Shown here one piece after another: positions 49,543 through 58,116 of a stretch of DNA of 64,000 bases. The notes below the pieces were generated by a model. The model searched no databases. It had not been told where the DNA came from and saw only the letters and a program-made list of their open reading frames with translations. Source of the DNA: an uncultured bacterium (GTDB lineage: Bacteria > Elusimicrobiota > Elusimicrobia > Elusimicrobiales > Elusimicrobiaceae). The DNA is taken from positions 310,001-374,000 of the forward strand of contig CASEVY010000007.1 in NCBI GenBank assembly GCA_949291515.1, written 5' to 3'. Both the position numbers and the translations under genes were made by a program. The first letter of the stretch is position 1, and each line of letters opens with the position of its first letter.

Positions 49543-51500
49543 AATTTTTTGCGGGTCTTGTTATCGGAGTATTGCTTTGCGTCGCTTTGGCCGGCTTTGG
49601 CGGATATTATCTGCTTGGCGAATTAAAGAATATGAGCCAAATGCAGAATGCGGATAATCGAAATTATGCGCACAGCAATTTCGCGGCGAATCCTTCTGAT
49701 GAAGCGCTTAGACAGGCTTTGGAATCTTTTAATGCTTCCTCCGATCCGCAAGATATGATTGCGAGCCTGGATAAAATTATAAGTCTTCGCCCCAATGAGC
49801 CGCAAGCATATGCGGCTAAGGCTTCTTTGCTGATGAGCCAAGGCGACTATCAAGGCGCGCTTAACAATTATAACAAGGCATTGTCTTTAAGCCCCGATTC
49901 GGCCGAACTGTATTTGGGCCGGGCTACGGCTTTGATGATGAACGGCGAATATGAACGCGCCAATATGGATTTGAGCGCCGCTTTAAAAATAAATCCCAAT
50001 TTGGCCCAGGCATACTATAACCGCGGCGTAAGCAATATCAATTTGGCTAGAATACAACCCGCGATGATGGATTTTACTCAGGCTCAAAAACTGTTCGCTT
50101 CCGCGGGCGACAGAGCAAATTATATGCAGGCCGCCCAAGCTCTGAACATAATCAAGAACCAAAGCGCGGCTTTAAAGACCAATCCCGCCGCGGCAAAGGC
50201 TGATATGGCTAAAGCGGCGCAAGAGCTGCGTGTCTCTTCCTCCCCTGCGGCCGACCCTAATACGGAGGCTAAACTGAAAAGCGAACTTACCAGAAGTTTA
50301 AGCGGAATATCCGATGGCCTTAAAAACGGGGATAATAAAAATATGCTGGAAAAATTCAAACAAGTTTCTGCTGGGTTGAACTCCGGCGAAACAGATCTTG
50401 GCGACTTTAATTCTTTCCTTAATTCCGCATCACAGAAGACGGCTCAAAAACAAGCCGGCGTGAAGAAAAGCCTTTTAGATTATACTTCCGACGCCAAAGC
50501 CAAAATGGCGCAAGGCGATTATCAAGGTGCGCTGGCAGATTTGGACAAAGCGATAGAATTATCTTCCAACCCGTCCGACTTGTACGCACAGCGCGCGGCG
50601 CTGAATATCAGGGATAAAAACTACAAAGCCGCTTATGAAGATTACTCAAAGGCCATATCGTCAGACAAAAATAATGCCTCGGCTTTGTTAAACAGGGCGA
50701 GATTGCTTTCTTCTATGGGCAACAGCAAAGCCGCCGCGGCGGATGCGGACGCGGCAAAAGCCTTATATGAACAGCAGGGCAATAAAGAGGGCGCCATACA
50801 GGCTGAAAACATTTCCAATTTGGCGCGCGGGATAAGCACCCAGAAAAAGAGCGTCAGAGACGGCATATCCGAAGCTCTTTTTAAAGACGCTTCCAATGCC
50901 TATGCCAGCGGGAACTATCAGGAATCTTTAAACAAATTCAATGAACTTGCCCAGCGCCAGCCCGATGTGCCGGAAGTATATTACAATAGGGCCATAGTCA
51001 ACGCCGCGGCGGGCAATAAAGACGCGGCATTAAAAGATTACAGGCAGGCCTCCGCAATGAATCCGAATTTGCCTGACGCGCGCATCGGCGCCGCTTCGAT
51101 ACTTATGGAGCAGGGTAAGGGCGAGGAAGCTGTTAAAGAAATAAACGCCGCGCTTGAAATCAATCCCAATATCCCGTCGGCCTACAGAATGAGAGGTATG
51201 CAGAGCCTCCAGAAAGGCGACGCGCAAAAGGCGGTGGAGGATTTGTCCAAGGCGATAGAATTGGACTCCAAAGACGGGGCGAGTTACTTCTCCAGAGCTT
51301 TGAGCTATGCCCAACAGGGGAACTTTGATAAAGCGAGAGAGGATTTCGCCAATGCCAATGCCTTGGCGGCGGAACAGGGCAATCAGCCTCTTTTAAACGA
51401 AGTCGCCAAATATCAGAAGATGTTGGAAGAGGCAGTCGCCCAACAAGGTCGGCAGCCCGACTCCCAACAGCTTCGCCAGGAGATGCCGATAGCGCAGTAA
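49539..51500 (+). CDS. Membrane-anchored TPR-repeat protein
   Basis: 653 residues from the ATG at 49539 (AGGGGAGG upstream, ATGA overlap with the nuclease). One N-terminal membrane helix (about 3-24), a short Asn/Gln-rich linker, then at least nine TPR-like repeats in three blocks (about 80-215, 320-440, 460-620), e.g. YQGALNNYNKALSLSPDS and AQKAVEDLSKAIELDSKD. Two near-identical GDYQGAL segments occur. TPR arrays act as protein-binding scaffolds; partner unknown. C-terminus is Gln-rich. Last gene of the operon. Confidence 0.88.
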   Translation: MKFFAGLVIGVLLCVALAGFGGYYLLGELKNMSQMQNADNRNYAHSNFAANPSDEALRQALESFNASSDPQDMIASLDKIISLRPNEPQAYAAKASLLMSQGDYQGALNNYNKALSLSPDSAELYLGRATALMMNGEYERANMDLSAALKINPNLAQAYYNRGVSNINLARIQPAMMDFTQAQKLFASAGDRANYMQAAQALNIIKNQSAALKTNPAAAKADMAKAAQELRVSSSPAADPNTEAKLKSELTRSLSGISDGLKNGDNKNMLEKFKQVSAGLNSGETDLGDFNSFLNSASQKTAQKQAGVKKSLLDYTSDAKAKMAQGDYQGALADLDKAIELSSNPSDLYAQRAALNIRDKNYKAAYEDYSKAISSDKNNASALLNRARLLSSMGNSKAAAADADAAKALYEQQGNKEGAIQAENISNLARGISTQKKSVRDGISEALFKDASNAYASGNYQESLNKFNELAQRQPDVPEVYYNRAIVNAAAGNKDAALKDYRQASAMNPNLPDARIGAASILMEQGKGEEAVKEINAALEINPNIPSAYRMRGMQSLQKGDAQKAVEDLSKAIELDSKDGASYFSRALSYAQQGNFDKAREDFANANALAAEQGNQPLLNEVAKYQKMLEEAVAQQGRQPDSQQLRQEMPIAQ

Positions 51501-51525
51501 GATAAGATTGCTGAGATTAAAATAT

Positions 51526-51556
51526 TCGGGCAAGTTTTGAACTTGCCCGATTTTTT
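51526..51556 (+). terminator. Terminator of the HK-to-TPR operon
   Basis: 11-bp perfect stem TCGGGCAAGTT/AACTTGCCCGA (51526-51550) with a 3-base loop, then six T. Confidence 0.93.
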
Positions 51557-51651
51557 GCGTACTTAATTTGTTTCTGCTTGAAAGCAATATCCGTGGTGGA
51601 ATTAAGGGCTATTGTTTCACTCTCGCCGCCACAGTTTAAATTAAAATATGT

Positions 51652-51679
51652 TTGGCATTTGGCTAAATAATATTAAAAA
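51652..51679 (+). promoter_or_regulatory. Candidate promoter of the TM0106-type nuclease gene
   Basis: TTGGCA (51652-51657), 16-base spacer, TAAAAA (51674-51679), matching the element before 8569. Predicted start about 51686, leader of about 9 bases and no Shine-Dalgarno sequence. A second -10-like TAAAAT sits at 51682-51687. Confidence 0.4.
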
Positions 51680-51694
51680 TATAAAATATATTAA

Positions 51695-53185
51695 ATGACA
51701 GAGGAACTATTCTCCAAATTTTCCGCTTCCAGAACGCCCTGCCCGCAAGATTTCCCCGCGGGTAAAATGTTTATTCTTTTGCAGGATCCGTTTGGATTAT
51801 GGTGTAATTTCCACGCGCCCAAAGACGCGGCGGTAGACGAACCTAATTTATATGAGCATCTGCGCGGCAAAACGGACAAGAGCAACCGCGACGCGTGGAT
51901 ATATGCCCATTGCCGGACGGTTACGGTTATAAGCGGCTCAAACGAGGGCGAAAAATTCAAAAAAACTCTTGAGGCAATGGCCAGAGGCGACGACGGAATT
52001 ATCGGCGGAGTGCTTTGGGATTTAAGACAGACAAGAGGCGTCTACGGCAGCGTTAATTTGCTTTTTAGGGTCAATGAGGGGCAAAGCGTTTTCGGCGCGT
52101 ATCACTACAAGATAGTACAGCTTAAACGTGCGGGCGAGTTGAAGGAACATTATTCCATGCAGACAGCCTTGATGAACAATATCCTTTCCGAAATACAAAA
52201 TTACAATCACGGTTCGGCCCTTTTTATACTTAAGGAAAAAGAACAAATTTTGGATTGCGTAAAAGTTTTGCCGCGCGCGCTGGAATATGTGGCTCAATGG
52301 CACGACATCAGGGAAAACAAACTTATGCCGGAAGCCAAAAAACCGCCGAAGGCGGCGCTCCCGCCTTGGCGCATATACGCCAACGAATATGTTTTTAAAA
52401 ACAAGGATTTGGTTCTCTTCCCGCATTTAAACGCGCAAATGCGCAGGGTTTTAAGGGAAAACGGCCTTAAAACCTGCGAAGATGTATATGCGGCTGGCCC
52501 GGATAGAATAAAAGAGATTTTAAAGGAACCTGTCGCCGACGAGGCCTTGGCCGTGGAAACTTACGCCCATGCTTTGGCTTATCACAGGAATATGCCTGTT
52601 AAGAGGGATTTGTCGCATTGGCCTGTTCCTGCAAAAAAACGCAATTTGTATTTCGATTTTGAGGCGACGGAAACTTTTACCGCGCACAGCATATCCTTTG
52701 TTTATCTCATAGGGGTATGGGATAAGGAGGCGGACAAATTCGTATACTTCGTAGCCAGGAATGAGAGCGAGGAGAAATTGATATTCAAACAATTTGCCGA
52801 CTATGTCGGGCGGGACGAGGCGGCGTTGTATCATTGGACGGAATACGAAGTTAAAAAAATGCGTTCCTTGTGCGAGAAATATCCCGATATCAAATCTGAT
52901 TTGGAAAAACTTGTATCGCTCTGCGTGGATTTGAAGATAGCGGTGGAAAAAGCGTTTTATCTGCCTGCGCCCAGCCTGTCGTTAAAGGCGGCGGCGCCGG
53001 CTTTCGGCTTCAGCTGGCGGCAAGACGATTGCGGCGCGATGGACAGTATGGTGTATTTTACCAACTGGCTTAAAACGGGCGATAAAGACCAGCTTGAAAA
53101 AGTTCTGATGTACAATGAGGACGACTGCAAAGCGATGTTGTTTGTCGAAAACTATTTAAACGATAACGAGGCTCTTTCGCTATGA
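51695..53185 (+). CDS. TM0106-family RecB-like nuclease with C-terminal RNase H-like exonuclease domain
   Basis: 496 residues. N-terminal RecB-like region (about 20-210), a helix-hairpin-helix-like middle (LRENGLKTCEDVYAAGPDRIKEIL, about 251-274) and a C-terminal DEDD/RNase H-like domain beginning NLYFDFEATETFTAHSISF (about 315-333, catalytic Asp and Glu) and ending VLMYNEDDCKAM (about 470-481, final Asp pair). This three-part layout matches the uncharacterised TM0106 family. Probably DNA repair or recombination. Stop overlaps the next start (ATGA). Confidence 0.85.
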   Translation: MTEELFSKFSASRTPCPQDFPAGKMFILLQDPFGLWCNFHAPKDAAVDEPNLYEHLRGKTDKSNRDAWIYAHCRTVTVISGSNEGEKFKKTLEAMARGDDGIIGGVLWDLRQTRGVYGSVNLLFRVNEGQSVFGAYHYKIVQLKRAGELKEHYSMQTALMNNILSEIQNYNHGSALFILKEKEQILDCVKVLPRALEYVAQWHDIRENKLMPEAKKPPKAALPPWRIYANEYVFKNKDLVLFPHLNAQMRRVLRENGLKTCEDVYAAGPDRIKEILKEPVADEALAVETYAHALAYHRNMPVKRDLSHWPVPAKKRNLYFDFEATETFTAHSISFVYLIGVWDKEADKFVYFVARNESEEKLIFKQFADYVGRDEAALYHWTEYEVKKMRSLCEKYPDIKSDLEKLVSLCVDLKIAVEKAFYLPAPSLSLKAAAPAFGFSWRQDDCGAMDSMVYFTNWLKTGDKDQLEKVLMYNEDDCKAMLFVENYLNDNEALSL

Positions 53186-53976
53186 AGAAAGAATATGAAA
53201 TAATGATAAAAGCAGTTAAACGCGCTGCCGCATTGGCCAAGCGGCGTATAGGCAAGGTCGGCTATGAACTAAAGGGCAGGAGCAATCTTGTGACTGCCGC
53301 CGATATAGCTTGCCAAAAAGAGATCGTGCAAACAATATCGAAGGCTTTTCCGGATCATGCTTTTCTGGCGGAAGAGAAGCAATCCGGCCTAAGGAAGGAG
53401 GGGCGCTGGGTATGGGTAATAGACCCGATAGACGGCACAACCAATTATGCCCACACTTTCGCGCACAGCGCGGTATCCGTCGCGCTGACCGATAACGGCG
53501 AACCTATTATGGGCGCGGTTATGGATATTTTCAAAGGAGAACTGTTTACCGCGGTTAAAGGCAAGGGCGCAAAACTTAACGGCAAAAAAATAAAAGTGTC
53601 TTCCGTAGGAAAGTTGAGAGACAGCCTTTTGATAACCGGTTTCCCTTATGACCGCGGGCCGATAAGGAAAGTACACATACCGATATTTGCCGATTTTCTG
53701 TTTGAAAGCCACGATGTCAGGAGAAGCGGCTCGGCCGCTTTGGACTGTTGTTGGATAGCCTGCGGACGCGCCGACGGATATTGGGAGTTCTCCATAAATC
53801 CGTGGGATTGCTGCGCTGGCGCATTGATAATAAAAGAGGCCGGCGGCAAAGTTACCGACTTTAACGGAAAGGAGTTTGCCAAACTGGAACAATACGGCGC
53901 CGAATTTTTGGGCAGCAACGGCAAAATCCATAAAGAAATGCTAAAAATAATAAATAAAACTCTGGGGTGTTTATGA
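53182..53976 (+). CDS. Inositol monophosphatase family protein (SuhB-like)
   Basis: 264 residues. Li-sensitive phosphatase fold: FLAEEK (Glu ligand, about 71-76), IDPIDGTTNYAHTF (metal-binding Asp cluster, about 92-105) and the C-terminal INPWDCCAGALIIKEAGG where the usual W-D-x-A-A-G is W-D-C-C-A-G. Substrate could be myo-inositol phosphate, NADP or fructose bisphosphate; SuhB-like proteins also act in rRNA transcription. Substrate not determined. Confidence 0.92.
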   Translation: MKKEYEIMIKAVKRAAALAKRRIGKVGYELKGRSNLVTAADIACQKEIVQTISKAFPDHAFLAEEKQSGLRKEGRWVWVIDPIDGTTNYAHTFAHSAVSVALTDNGEPIMGAVMDIFKGELFTAVKGKGAKLNGKKIKVSSVGKLRDSLLITGFPYDRGPIRKVHIPIFADFLFESHDVRRSGSAALDCCWIACGRADGYWEFSINPWDCCAGALIIKEAGGKVTDFNGKEFAKLEQYGAEFLGSNGKIHKEMLKIINKTLGCL

Positions 53977-54425
53977 AAGTATCAAAGGTAAATCAATACA
54001 GCGTATTTTTGATAAACGAGCCGGGCGCTTTGGAGAAATTTGCCAATTTGTTGTGTTCGGCCGGGTTGGATATATCGGGGCTCTCTTCGGAAGTCCGTTA
54101 TGAGGCGGCGGTGGTCAAATTCGTCTTGAGCGACAGCGAACGCGACAAACACGAGGTCCTTAACCTGATGACGCGCGGCGGATATACAGCCGTAAGGACG
54201 GAAGCCATCAGCGTGGAAGTCGACAGCCGCCCGGGCATAATGGCGGAATTGGGAGGAGTCCTAAGCCGCAACAATATAAATATAAATACCATATTCGGCA
54301 GCGCTTTTTCCGGATCGCCCAGCAGGATATATTTGGTTGTTGACGATATAGACAAGGCCCTTAAAGTGTTGGAGAAAGAATTCTCGCCCGAAGAGGATAA
54401 AACCGTTTTAAACGGAAAAAAGTAA
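53973..54425 (+). CDS. Tandem ACT-domain protein
   Basis: 150 residues from the ATG at 53973 (ATGA overlap with the phosphatase stop; GGGGTG upstream). Two ACT domains: NQYSVFLINEPGALEKFANLL (about 5-25) and ISVEVDSRPGIMAELGGVLSRNNI (about 76-99), each with the ligand-binding Pro-Gly turn. ACT pairs bind amino acids and regulate enzymes, as in IlvH; no catalytic partner is adjacent, so the controlled enzyme is unknown. Confidence 0.85.
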   Translation: MKVSKVNQYSVFLINEPGALEKFANLLCSAGLDISGLSSEVRYEAAVVKFVLSDSERDKHEVLNLMTRGGYTAVRTEAISVEVDSRPGIMAELGGVLSRNNININTIFGSAFSGSPSRIYLVVDDIDKALKVLEKEFSPEEDKTVLNGKK

Positions 54426-54445
54426 AGTAAAAATATTTGAGAATA

Positions 54446-54454
54446 TGCTAATAT
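54446..54454 (+). promoter_or_regulatory. Extended -10 exactly 7 bases before the small coiled-coil gene
   Basis: TGC-TAATAT with hexamer 54449-54454; expected start is 54461, the A of the ATG. No Shine-Dalgarno sequence in the 35-base gap after the ACT gene. Confidence 0.5.
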
Positions 54455-54460
54455 ATCTAT

Positions 54461-54880
54461 ATGCCTACAATAATTATTAGCTTAGCTGGGTTCCTTCTGT
54501 GTTTGGTATTGCTGTTTTATTTTATAGCCAAATACAGAGCTTGCGGCCCTAAAGAACAGGAAAACGATTTTGACCTTTTGGAAGATGCTCCTTCCGCGGC
54601 GACGACCGCGGCTTTGGACGCCAGACGCCTTTTCGCCAAAGGCGGTGCGGTAAATGCGCGCGAAGCGGCGGATATTAAGGAAAAACTTAAAGAACTGCAT
54701 TATCGTATAGAAGAAATAAAACTTATAGAAGAAAAACGCAATTTGGAATTTTCCAAGGCGCTTGCCAAAATCGAGCAGCGCATAAATACTTTTGAAAACG
54801 AATATGTCAACAAGCTCCAGCCGACATTATACAGCCTTATCAACGAACTGGAAAATATTCCGCGGACCAAGTCGGAATAA
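54461..54880 (+). CDS. Small membrane-anchored coiled-coil protein
   Basis: 139 residues: one N-terminal membrane helix (about 3-22), an Ala-rich linker, then a long charged coiled coil (about 65-125, e.g. KEKLKELHYRIEEIKLIEE). The layout recalls short envelope-scaffold proteins but no family is recognised. A strong terminator follows. Confidence 0.65.
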   Translation: MPTIIISLAGFLLCLVLLFYFIAKYRACGPKEQENDFDLLEDAPSAATTAALDARRLFAKGGAVNAREAADIKEKLKELHYRIEEIKLIEEKRNLEFSKALAKIEQRINTFENEYVNKLQPTLYSLINELENIPRTKSE

Positions 54881-54902
54881 AATCGATTTTGCGTTAAAAT
54901 AA

Positions 54903-54932
54903 AAGAAGCGCTTGGAAAGCGCTTCTTTTTTT
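54903..54932 (+). terminator. Terminator after the coiled-coil gene
   Basis: 11-bp stem AAGAAGCGCTT/AAGCGCTTCTT with a 3-base loop (54914-54916) and seven T (54926-54932). Placed between this operon and convergent def. Confidence 0.92.
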
Positions 54933-54957
54933 GCAATATCGTCATTAACTGGTACTG

Positions 54958-55476
54958 TTACCACTTCTCGGCCAAGATGGCAAGTTTCTTCTTCGCCTCG
55001 GCCTTTTCCGCGGGCGGGAGCAAATCTATAAACACTCTTCCGTTTAAGTGGTCTATTTCGTGCTGCATTATGATTGCCAAAAAGCCTTCGGCTTTTATTT
55101 CTACCGGCATTCCTTTTTCATTAATGCATTTGACGTTTATTTTTTGGGCTCTGTTTACCTTTATGTCCAAACCTGGGAAAGATAAACAACCTTCATTGCT
55201 CTGAACGGTGCCTTCTCGGCGGGATATTTCCGGATTGATTAAAACGTATCTTTTGTATTTCTCTCCTTCGTCGTCCAGCGGATACATCACCACCGCTATG
55301 GACAGGTCCAACCCTACTTGCGGCGCGGCCAACCCAACCCCGTTCATCGCCAGGCAGGTCTGCGTCATATCATTGATTATTTTGGGCAGCTTCTTTTCCA
55401 TAAGGTTAAAGTTTACGCGCCGCGTCTTTTTGTTTAAAATTTCTTCGCCGTATTTATATATTTTCATTATAGCCAT
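54958..55476 (-). CDS. def: Peptide deformylase
   Basis: 172 residues; start could also be the in-frame ATG nine bases further in (55467), since neither has a clear RBS. Removes the N-formyl group from new proteins. Motifs: GVGLAAPQVGL (47-57), EGCLSFPG (metal Cys) and QHEIDHLNG (HExxH, metal His pair and catalytic Glu). Third gene of a ptsN-APC-def operon, two bases after the permease stop. Confidence 0.97.
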   Translation of the reverse strand: MAIMKIYKYGEEILNKKTRRVNFNLMEKKLPKIINDMTQTCLAMNGVGLAAPQVGLDLSIAVVMYPLDDEGEKYKRYVLINPEISRREGTVQSNEGCLSFPGLDIKVNRAQKINVKCINEKGMPVEIKAEGFLAIIMQHEIDHLNGRVFIDLLPPAEKAEAKKKLAILAEKW

Positions 55477-55478
55477 AG

Positions 55479-57506
55479 TTAAAATTTATAGGAAACTTCC
55501 CTTCCCTCCCAAAGTATTCTGGCCGTCATGGGGATATGCGGCTGGCCGTTTTGCAGTACGCCCCAAGCCATTACCAATCTCTCCATTTGGTCATGCGCGC
55601 CGTAAGAGCCGGAAACACCCATAATAATTTCCTTGGCTTTGGCCGCTATAGCCACTTGGCTTATCGCGTAGAAAACCTCGTTGCTGTTTATTTCTATGGG
55701 GAATACTTCGTGCCCGTATTTCTCCGCCGTTAGAATAATATTGGTGAAAAGTTCATTCTCGTCAACGCTTTTGGCCATTTCCCGCTTCCCTATGCGCCAG
55801 TGTTCGACGGGTTTGACGTATAGCACTATTACGTCCGTATCATCGTCCTTTAAATCCTTGAGCACCGCGTCGAGCGGATACATATTATCCGGATCGCGCA
55901 TCGCCACGAGAAGCCTATTTTCCTTGCTTAACGTCGATAAAGCCTTTTCCAGCGTGTCTGCCTTGATGTGGTTTAGTTTCTCGCGGTGTCCTTCTTCAAA
56001 AATGTCATTGGCTTTTTGCGCGTTTAACCTTTCCGATACGCTGAATATCAAAAAGAAAAACGCCGCAAAAGATATGCCCGTAACCGCCGCTACCTGTTTG
56101 GTAATCAAATTAGTAAGCGCCAGCAATATTACCACTATTACCACTAAAATACCGCCTACCGGTATTAAATAATGATCGAATTTTACGTTGAAAGGCATAA
56201 GAAACAGACGTTTCCTTTCCCGCTCTTTAAAACGCAATACCACTATTGAGGCGAGTTCAAATACGAAACTCCAAAGCACGCCGAACGCATACGCCTGCCC
56301 TATCAAGTATAGATTCCCTCTTGAAAACAATATCACTATAATCTGCATTACGCATATCATATTTATCATATGATAGGTAGTGCCGTATTTGGGGTGTATT
56401 TTGCGGAACCAATCGGTTAATATGCCGGTTTCTGCCATTCTGCTCATAATGCCGTTGGCCCCGATTATAGAGGTGTTTACGGCGCCTGAAAGCATTACCG
56501 CGCCCGCCGCCACTATACAAGCCTGCAATATCAGTTTAAAAACTGTCGGCCCGCTTAAGTTCATTGCCAAGCCGGCCAACAAATTATCTTGATATTTAGT
56601 GGCTATAAGATCCGGCGGAATAATAAGCGCGGCCAAAAAAGTCAAACCGCCGGTAAATACCAAAGCGAACACAAATATGATAAAAGCCGCTTTCTTTAGA
56701 TTTTCTATCTTCGGATACTCTATTTCCCTAAATACTTGGGCCAATGTTTCTATCCCGCTTAAGGCCAATACGGAATGGCCAAGCGCCATCAGTACGCCGA
56801 AGATCCCTATATGCTGTAAAAACGGTATATCAGCTGCCCAGCCCAAAGAGTGCTCGTTGAAATGCGGCGCTATGGGCGGGACGGATATGTCGTCTTTTAT
56901 AAACAATGTGATAATCGCCCATACCACTACTATCGCGCATACCATAACGGAAAATTTTATTATGCGCGAACTCTTTTCGCTGGAATCTTCTATCCCCTTT
57001 ATGTTTTGATACCAAAAGTATATTGTTACCGCTATCGCGAACAATATGGAAAAACCGTCCCCGGTCAAAGCCGTTTCTATGTTTAAAAATTCCAGTATCG
57101 AATTTATGAACCCCACTATGTACTGGCCCGCGGATATTCCGCTGATAGGCCCGGTAAGAAGAAAATCGAACAATATGGCCGCGGTAGCCAATTTCGCCGC
57201 GTTTTCGCCAAGGCCGGCTTTGACTACGGGGAATATCCCGCCGCGCGTAAACATTGAGCAGGCTTCCATATACATAAGTAAAATAGGACCGGCGAAAATC
57301 ATTATCGCCAATATATACCAGGGAAAGGCCGGCCCGATGGCTTTCATCGCTATGCTGCCGGCATAGAACGCGCTTGATCCGAAATCGCACAGAACTATCG
57401 CGGCCGCTTTCCAAAATGTTATGAAAGTCAGCATGGCGGTAGTCATTACTACTACGCCTTTTAGTTTAAATCTGCTTGTTTTTTCCGCGGAGGGATCTGA
57501 ATTCAT
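55479..57506 (-). CDS. APC-superfamily permease with C-terminal USP-like domain
   Basis: 675 residues. About 12-13 membrane helices (about 17-505) with APC features: GRGIFPVV-like TRGGIFPVVKAGLGENAAK in helix 3 region and unwound-helix Gly motifs (GSSAFYAG). The C-terminal about 150 residues are soluble and alpha/beta, with RLLVAMRDPDNMYPLDAVL and KEIIMGVSGSYG (ATP-loop-like G-x-x-G-x of universal stress proteins). Probable amino-acid or polyamine transporter whose activity may be tuned by the C-terminal domain. Substrate unknown. Confidence 0.85.
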   Translation of the reverse strand: MNSDPSAEKTSRFKLKGVVVMTTAMLTFITFWKAAAIVLCDFGSSAFYAGSIAMKAIGPAFPWYILAIMIFAGPILLMYMEACSMFTRGGIFPVVKAGLGENAAKLATAAILFDFLLTGPISGISAGQYIVGFINSILEFLNIETALTGDGFSILFAIAVTIYFWYQNIKGIEDSSEKSSRIIKFSVMVCAIVVVWAIITLFIKDDISVPPIAPHFNEHSLGWAADIPFLQHIGIFGVLMALGHSVLALSGIETLAQVFREIEYPKIENLKKAAFIIFVFALVFTGGLTFLAALIIPPDLIATKYQDNLLAGLAMNLSGPTVFKLILQACIVAAGAVMLSGAVNTSIIGANGIMSRMAETGILTDWFRKIHPKYGTTYHMINMICVMQIIVILFSRGNLYLIGQAYAFGVLWSFVFELASIVVLRFKERERKRLFLMPFNVKFDHYLIPVGGILVVIVVILLALTNLITKQVAAVTGISFAAFFFLIFSVSERLNAQKANDIFEEGHREKLNHIKADTLEKALSTLSKENRLLVAMRDPDNMYPLDAVLKDLKDDDTDVIVLYVKPVEHWRIGKREMAKSVDENELFTNIILTAEKYGHEVFPIEINSNEVFYAISQVAIAAKAKEIIMGVSGSYGAHDQMERLVMAWGVLQNGQPHIPMTARILWEGREVSYKF

Positions 57507-57512
57507 AGTGGG

Positions 57513-57971
57513 TTAGAGTGAAACTTTCTTTAAAAGAAGGCCCTTATCGTTTGTTTCCGACAGCTCTTTTATAAAATCGGAGTTGAACTTCTCCGCCAAA
57601 GCGGCCAAAAGTTTCAAATGACCGGAAAAGTAGGCCTGCCCCGCAGGTGAAAAGAACAGAAACATCGCCTTTACGTCAAGCCCGTAATCGTCTTTTATCG
57701 GGGCTGGCAATACCGCCAAAGCGGCTTGAAACGCGTCCAAATCTTCCACTCTGGCGTGGGGAATGCTTAATCCGGTATCCAGCGTCGTGCTGATACCTTG
57801 CTCCCTCTTCAATACGGAAGAGAGTACTTCCTCTTCGTTTAAATTAGGCAGATCGGAACATATGGAATGTACCAACTTGGAAACCAAGTCCGCCTTAGTT
57901 ATATTTTCCCTTATGATAAATATTCTGTTCTCGTTAAGTATCAAAGGGATATTGTTATTTTGATTATCCAT
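57513..57971 (-). CDS. PTS EIIA domain protein (PtsN-like)
   Basis: 152 residues from the ATG at 57971, chosen because the promoter places the transcript start only a few bases upstream of it and the 11-residue extension is not family-like. EIIA-Ntr/fructose fold with the phospho-acceptor His in TGLSIPHARVEDL (about 75-87), then FFSP and HLKLLAALAE (second conserved His). PtsN-type proteins regulate transport and metabolism by phosphorylation rather than carry sugar. Coupled to an APC permease, suggesting control of that transporter (inference). Confidence 0.88.
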   Translation of the reverse strand: MDNQNNNIPLILNENRIFIIRENITKADLVSKLVHSICSDLPNLNEEEVLSSVLKREQGISTTLDTGLSIPHARVEDLDAFQAALAVLPAPIKDDYGLDVKAMFLFFSPAGQAYFSGHLKLLAALAEKFNSDFIKELSETNDKGLLLKKVSL

Positions 57972-57983
57972 ACTTAAAAATAT

Positions 57984-58012
57984 ATAGTAACAAAAGGATA
58001 TCACATAGTCAA
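57984..58012 (-). promoter_or_regulatory. Promoter of the ptsN-APC-def operon
   Basis: Minus strand: TTGACT (58012-58007), 17-base spacer, TACTAT (57989-57984). Predicted start about 57977, giving a leader of only about 6 bases before the ATG. Confidence 0.7.
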
Positions 58013-58073
58013 GGAGTCAAGCGCCCGCCCAAAAATGTTTCATTGCTTTTTTGTCCGCAAAAGTTGCATTGCT

Positions 58074-58107
58074 CATAATAAAGGCCGCCTTCTAAAAGGC
58101 GGCCTTT
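58074..58107 (-). terminator. tldD-tldE operon terminator
   Basis: 12-bp perfect stem AAAGGCCGCCTT/AAGGCGGCCTTT (58080-58107), 4-base loop; followed on the minus strand by TATTATG, a weak T-tract. Confidence 0.8.
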
Positions 58108-58116
58108 AAGAATTGG

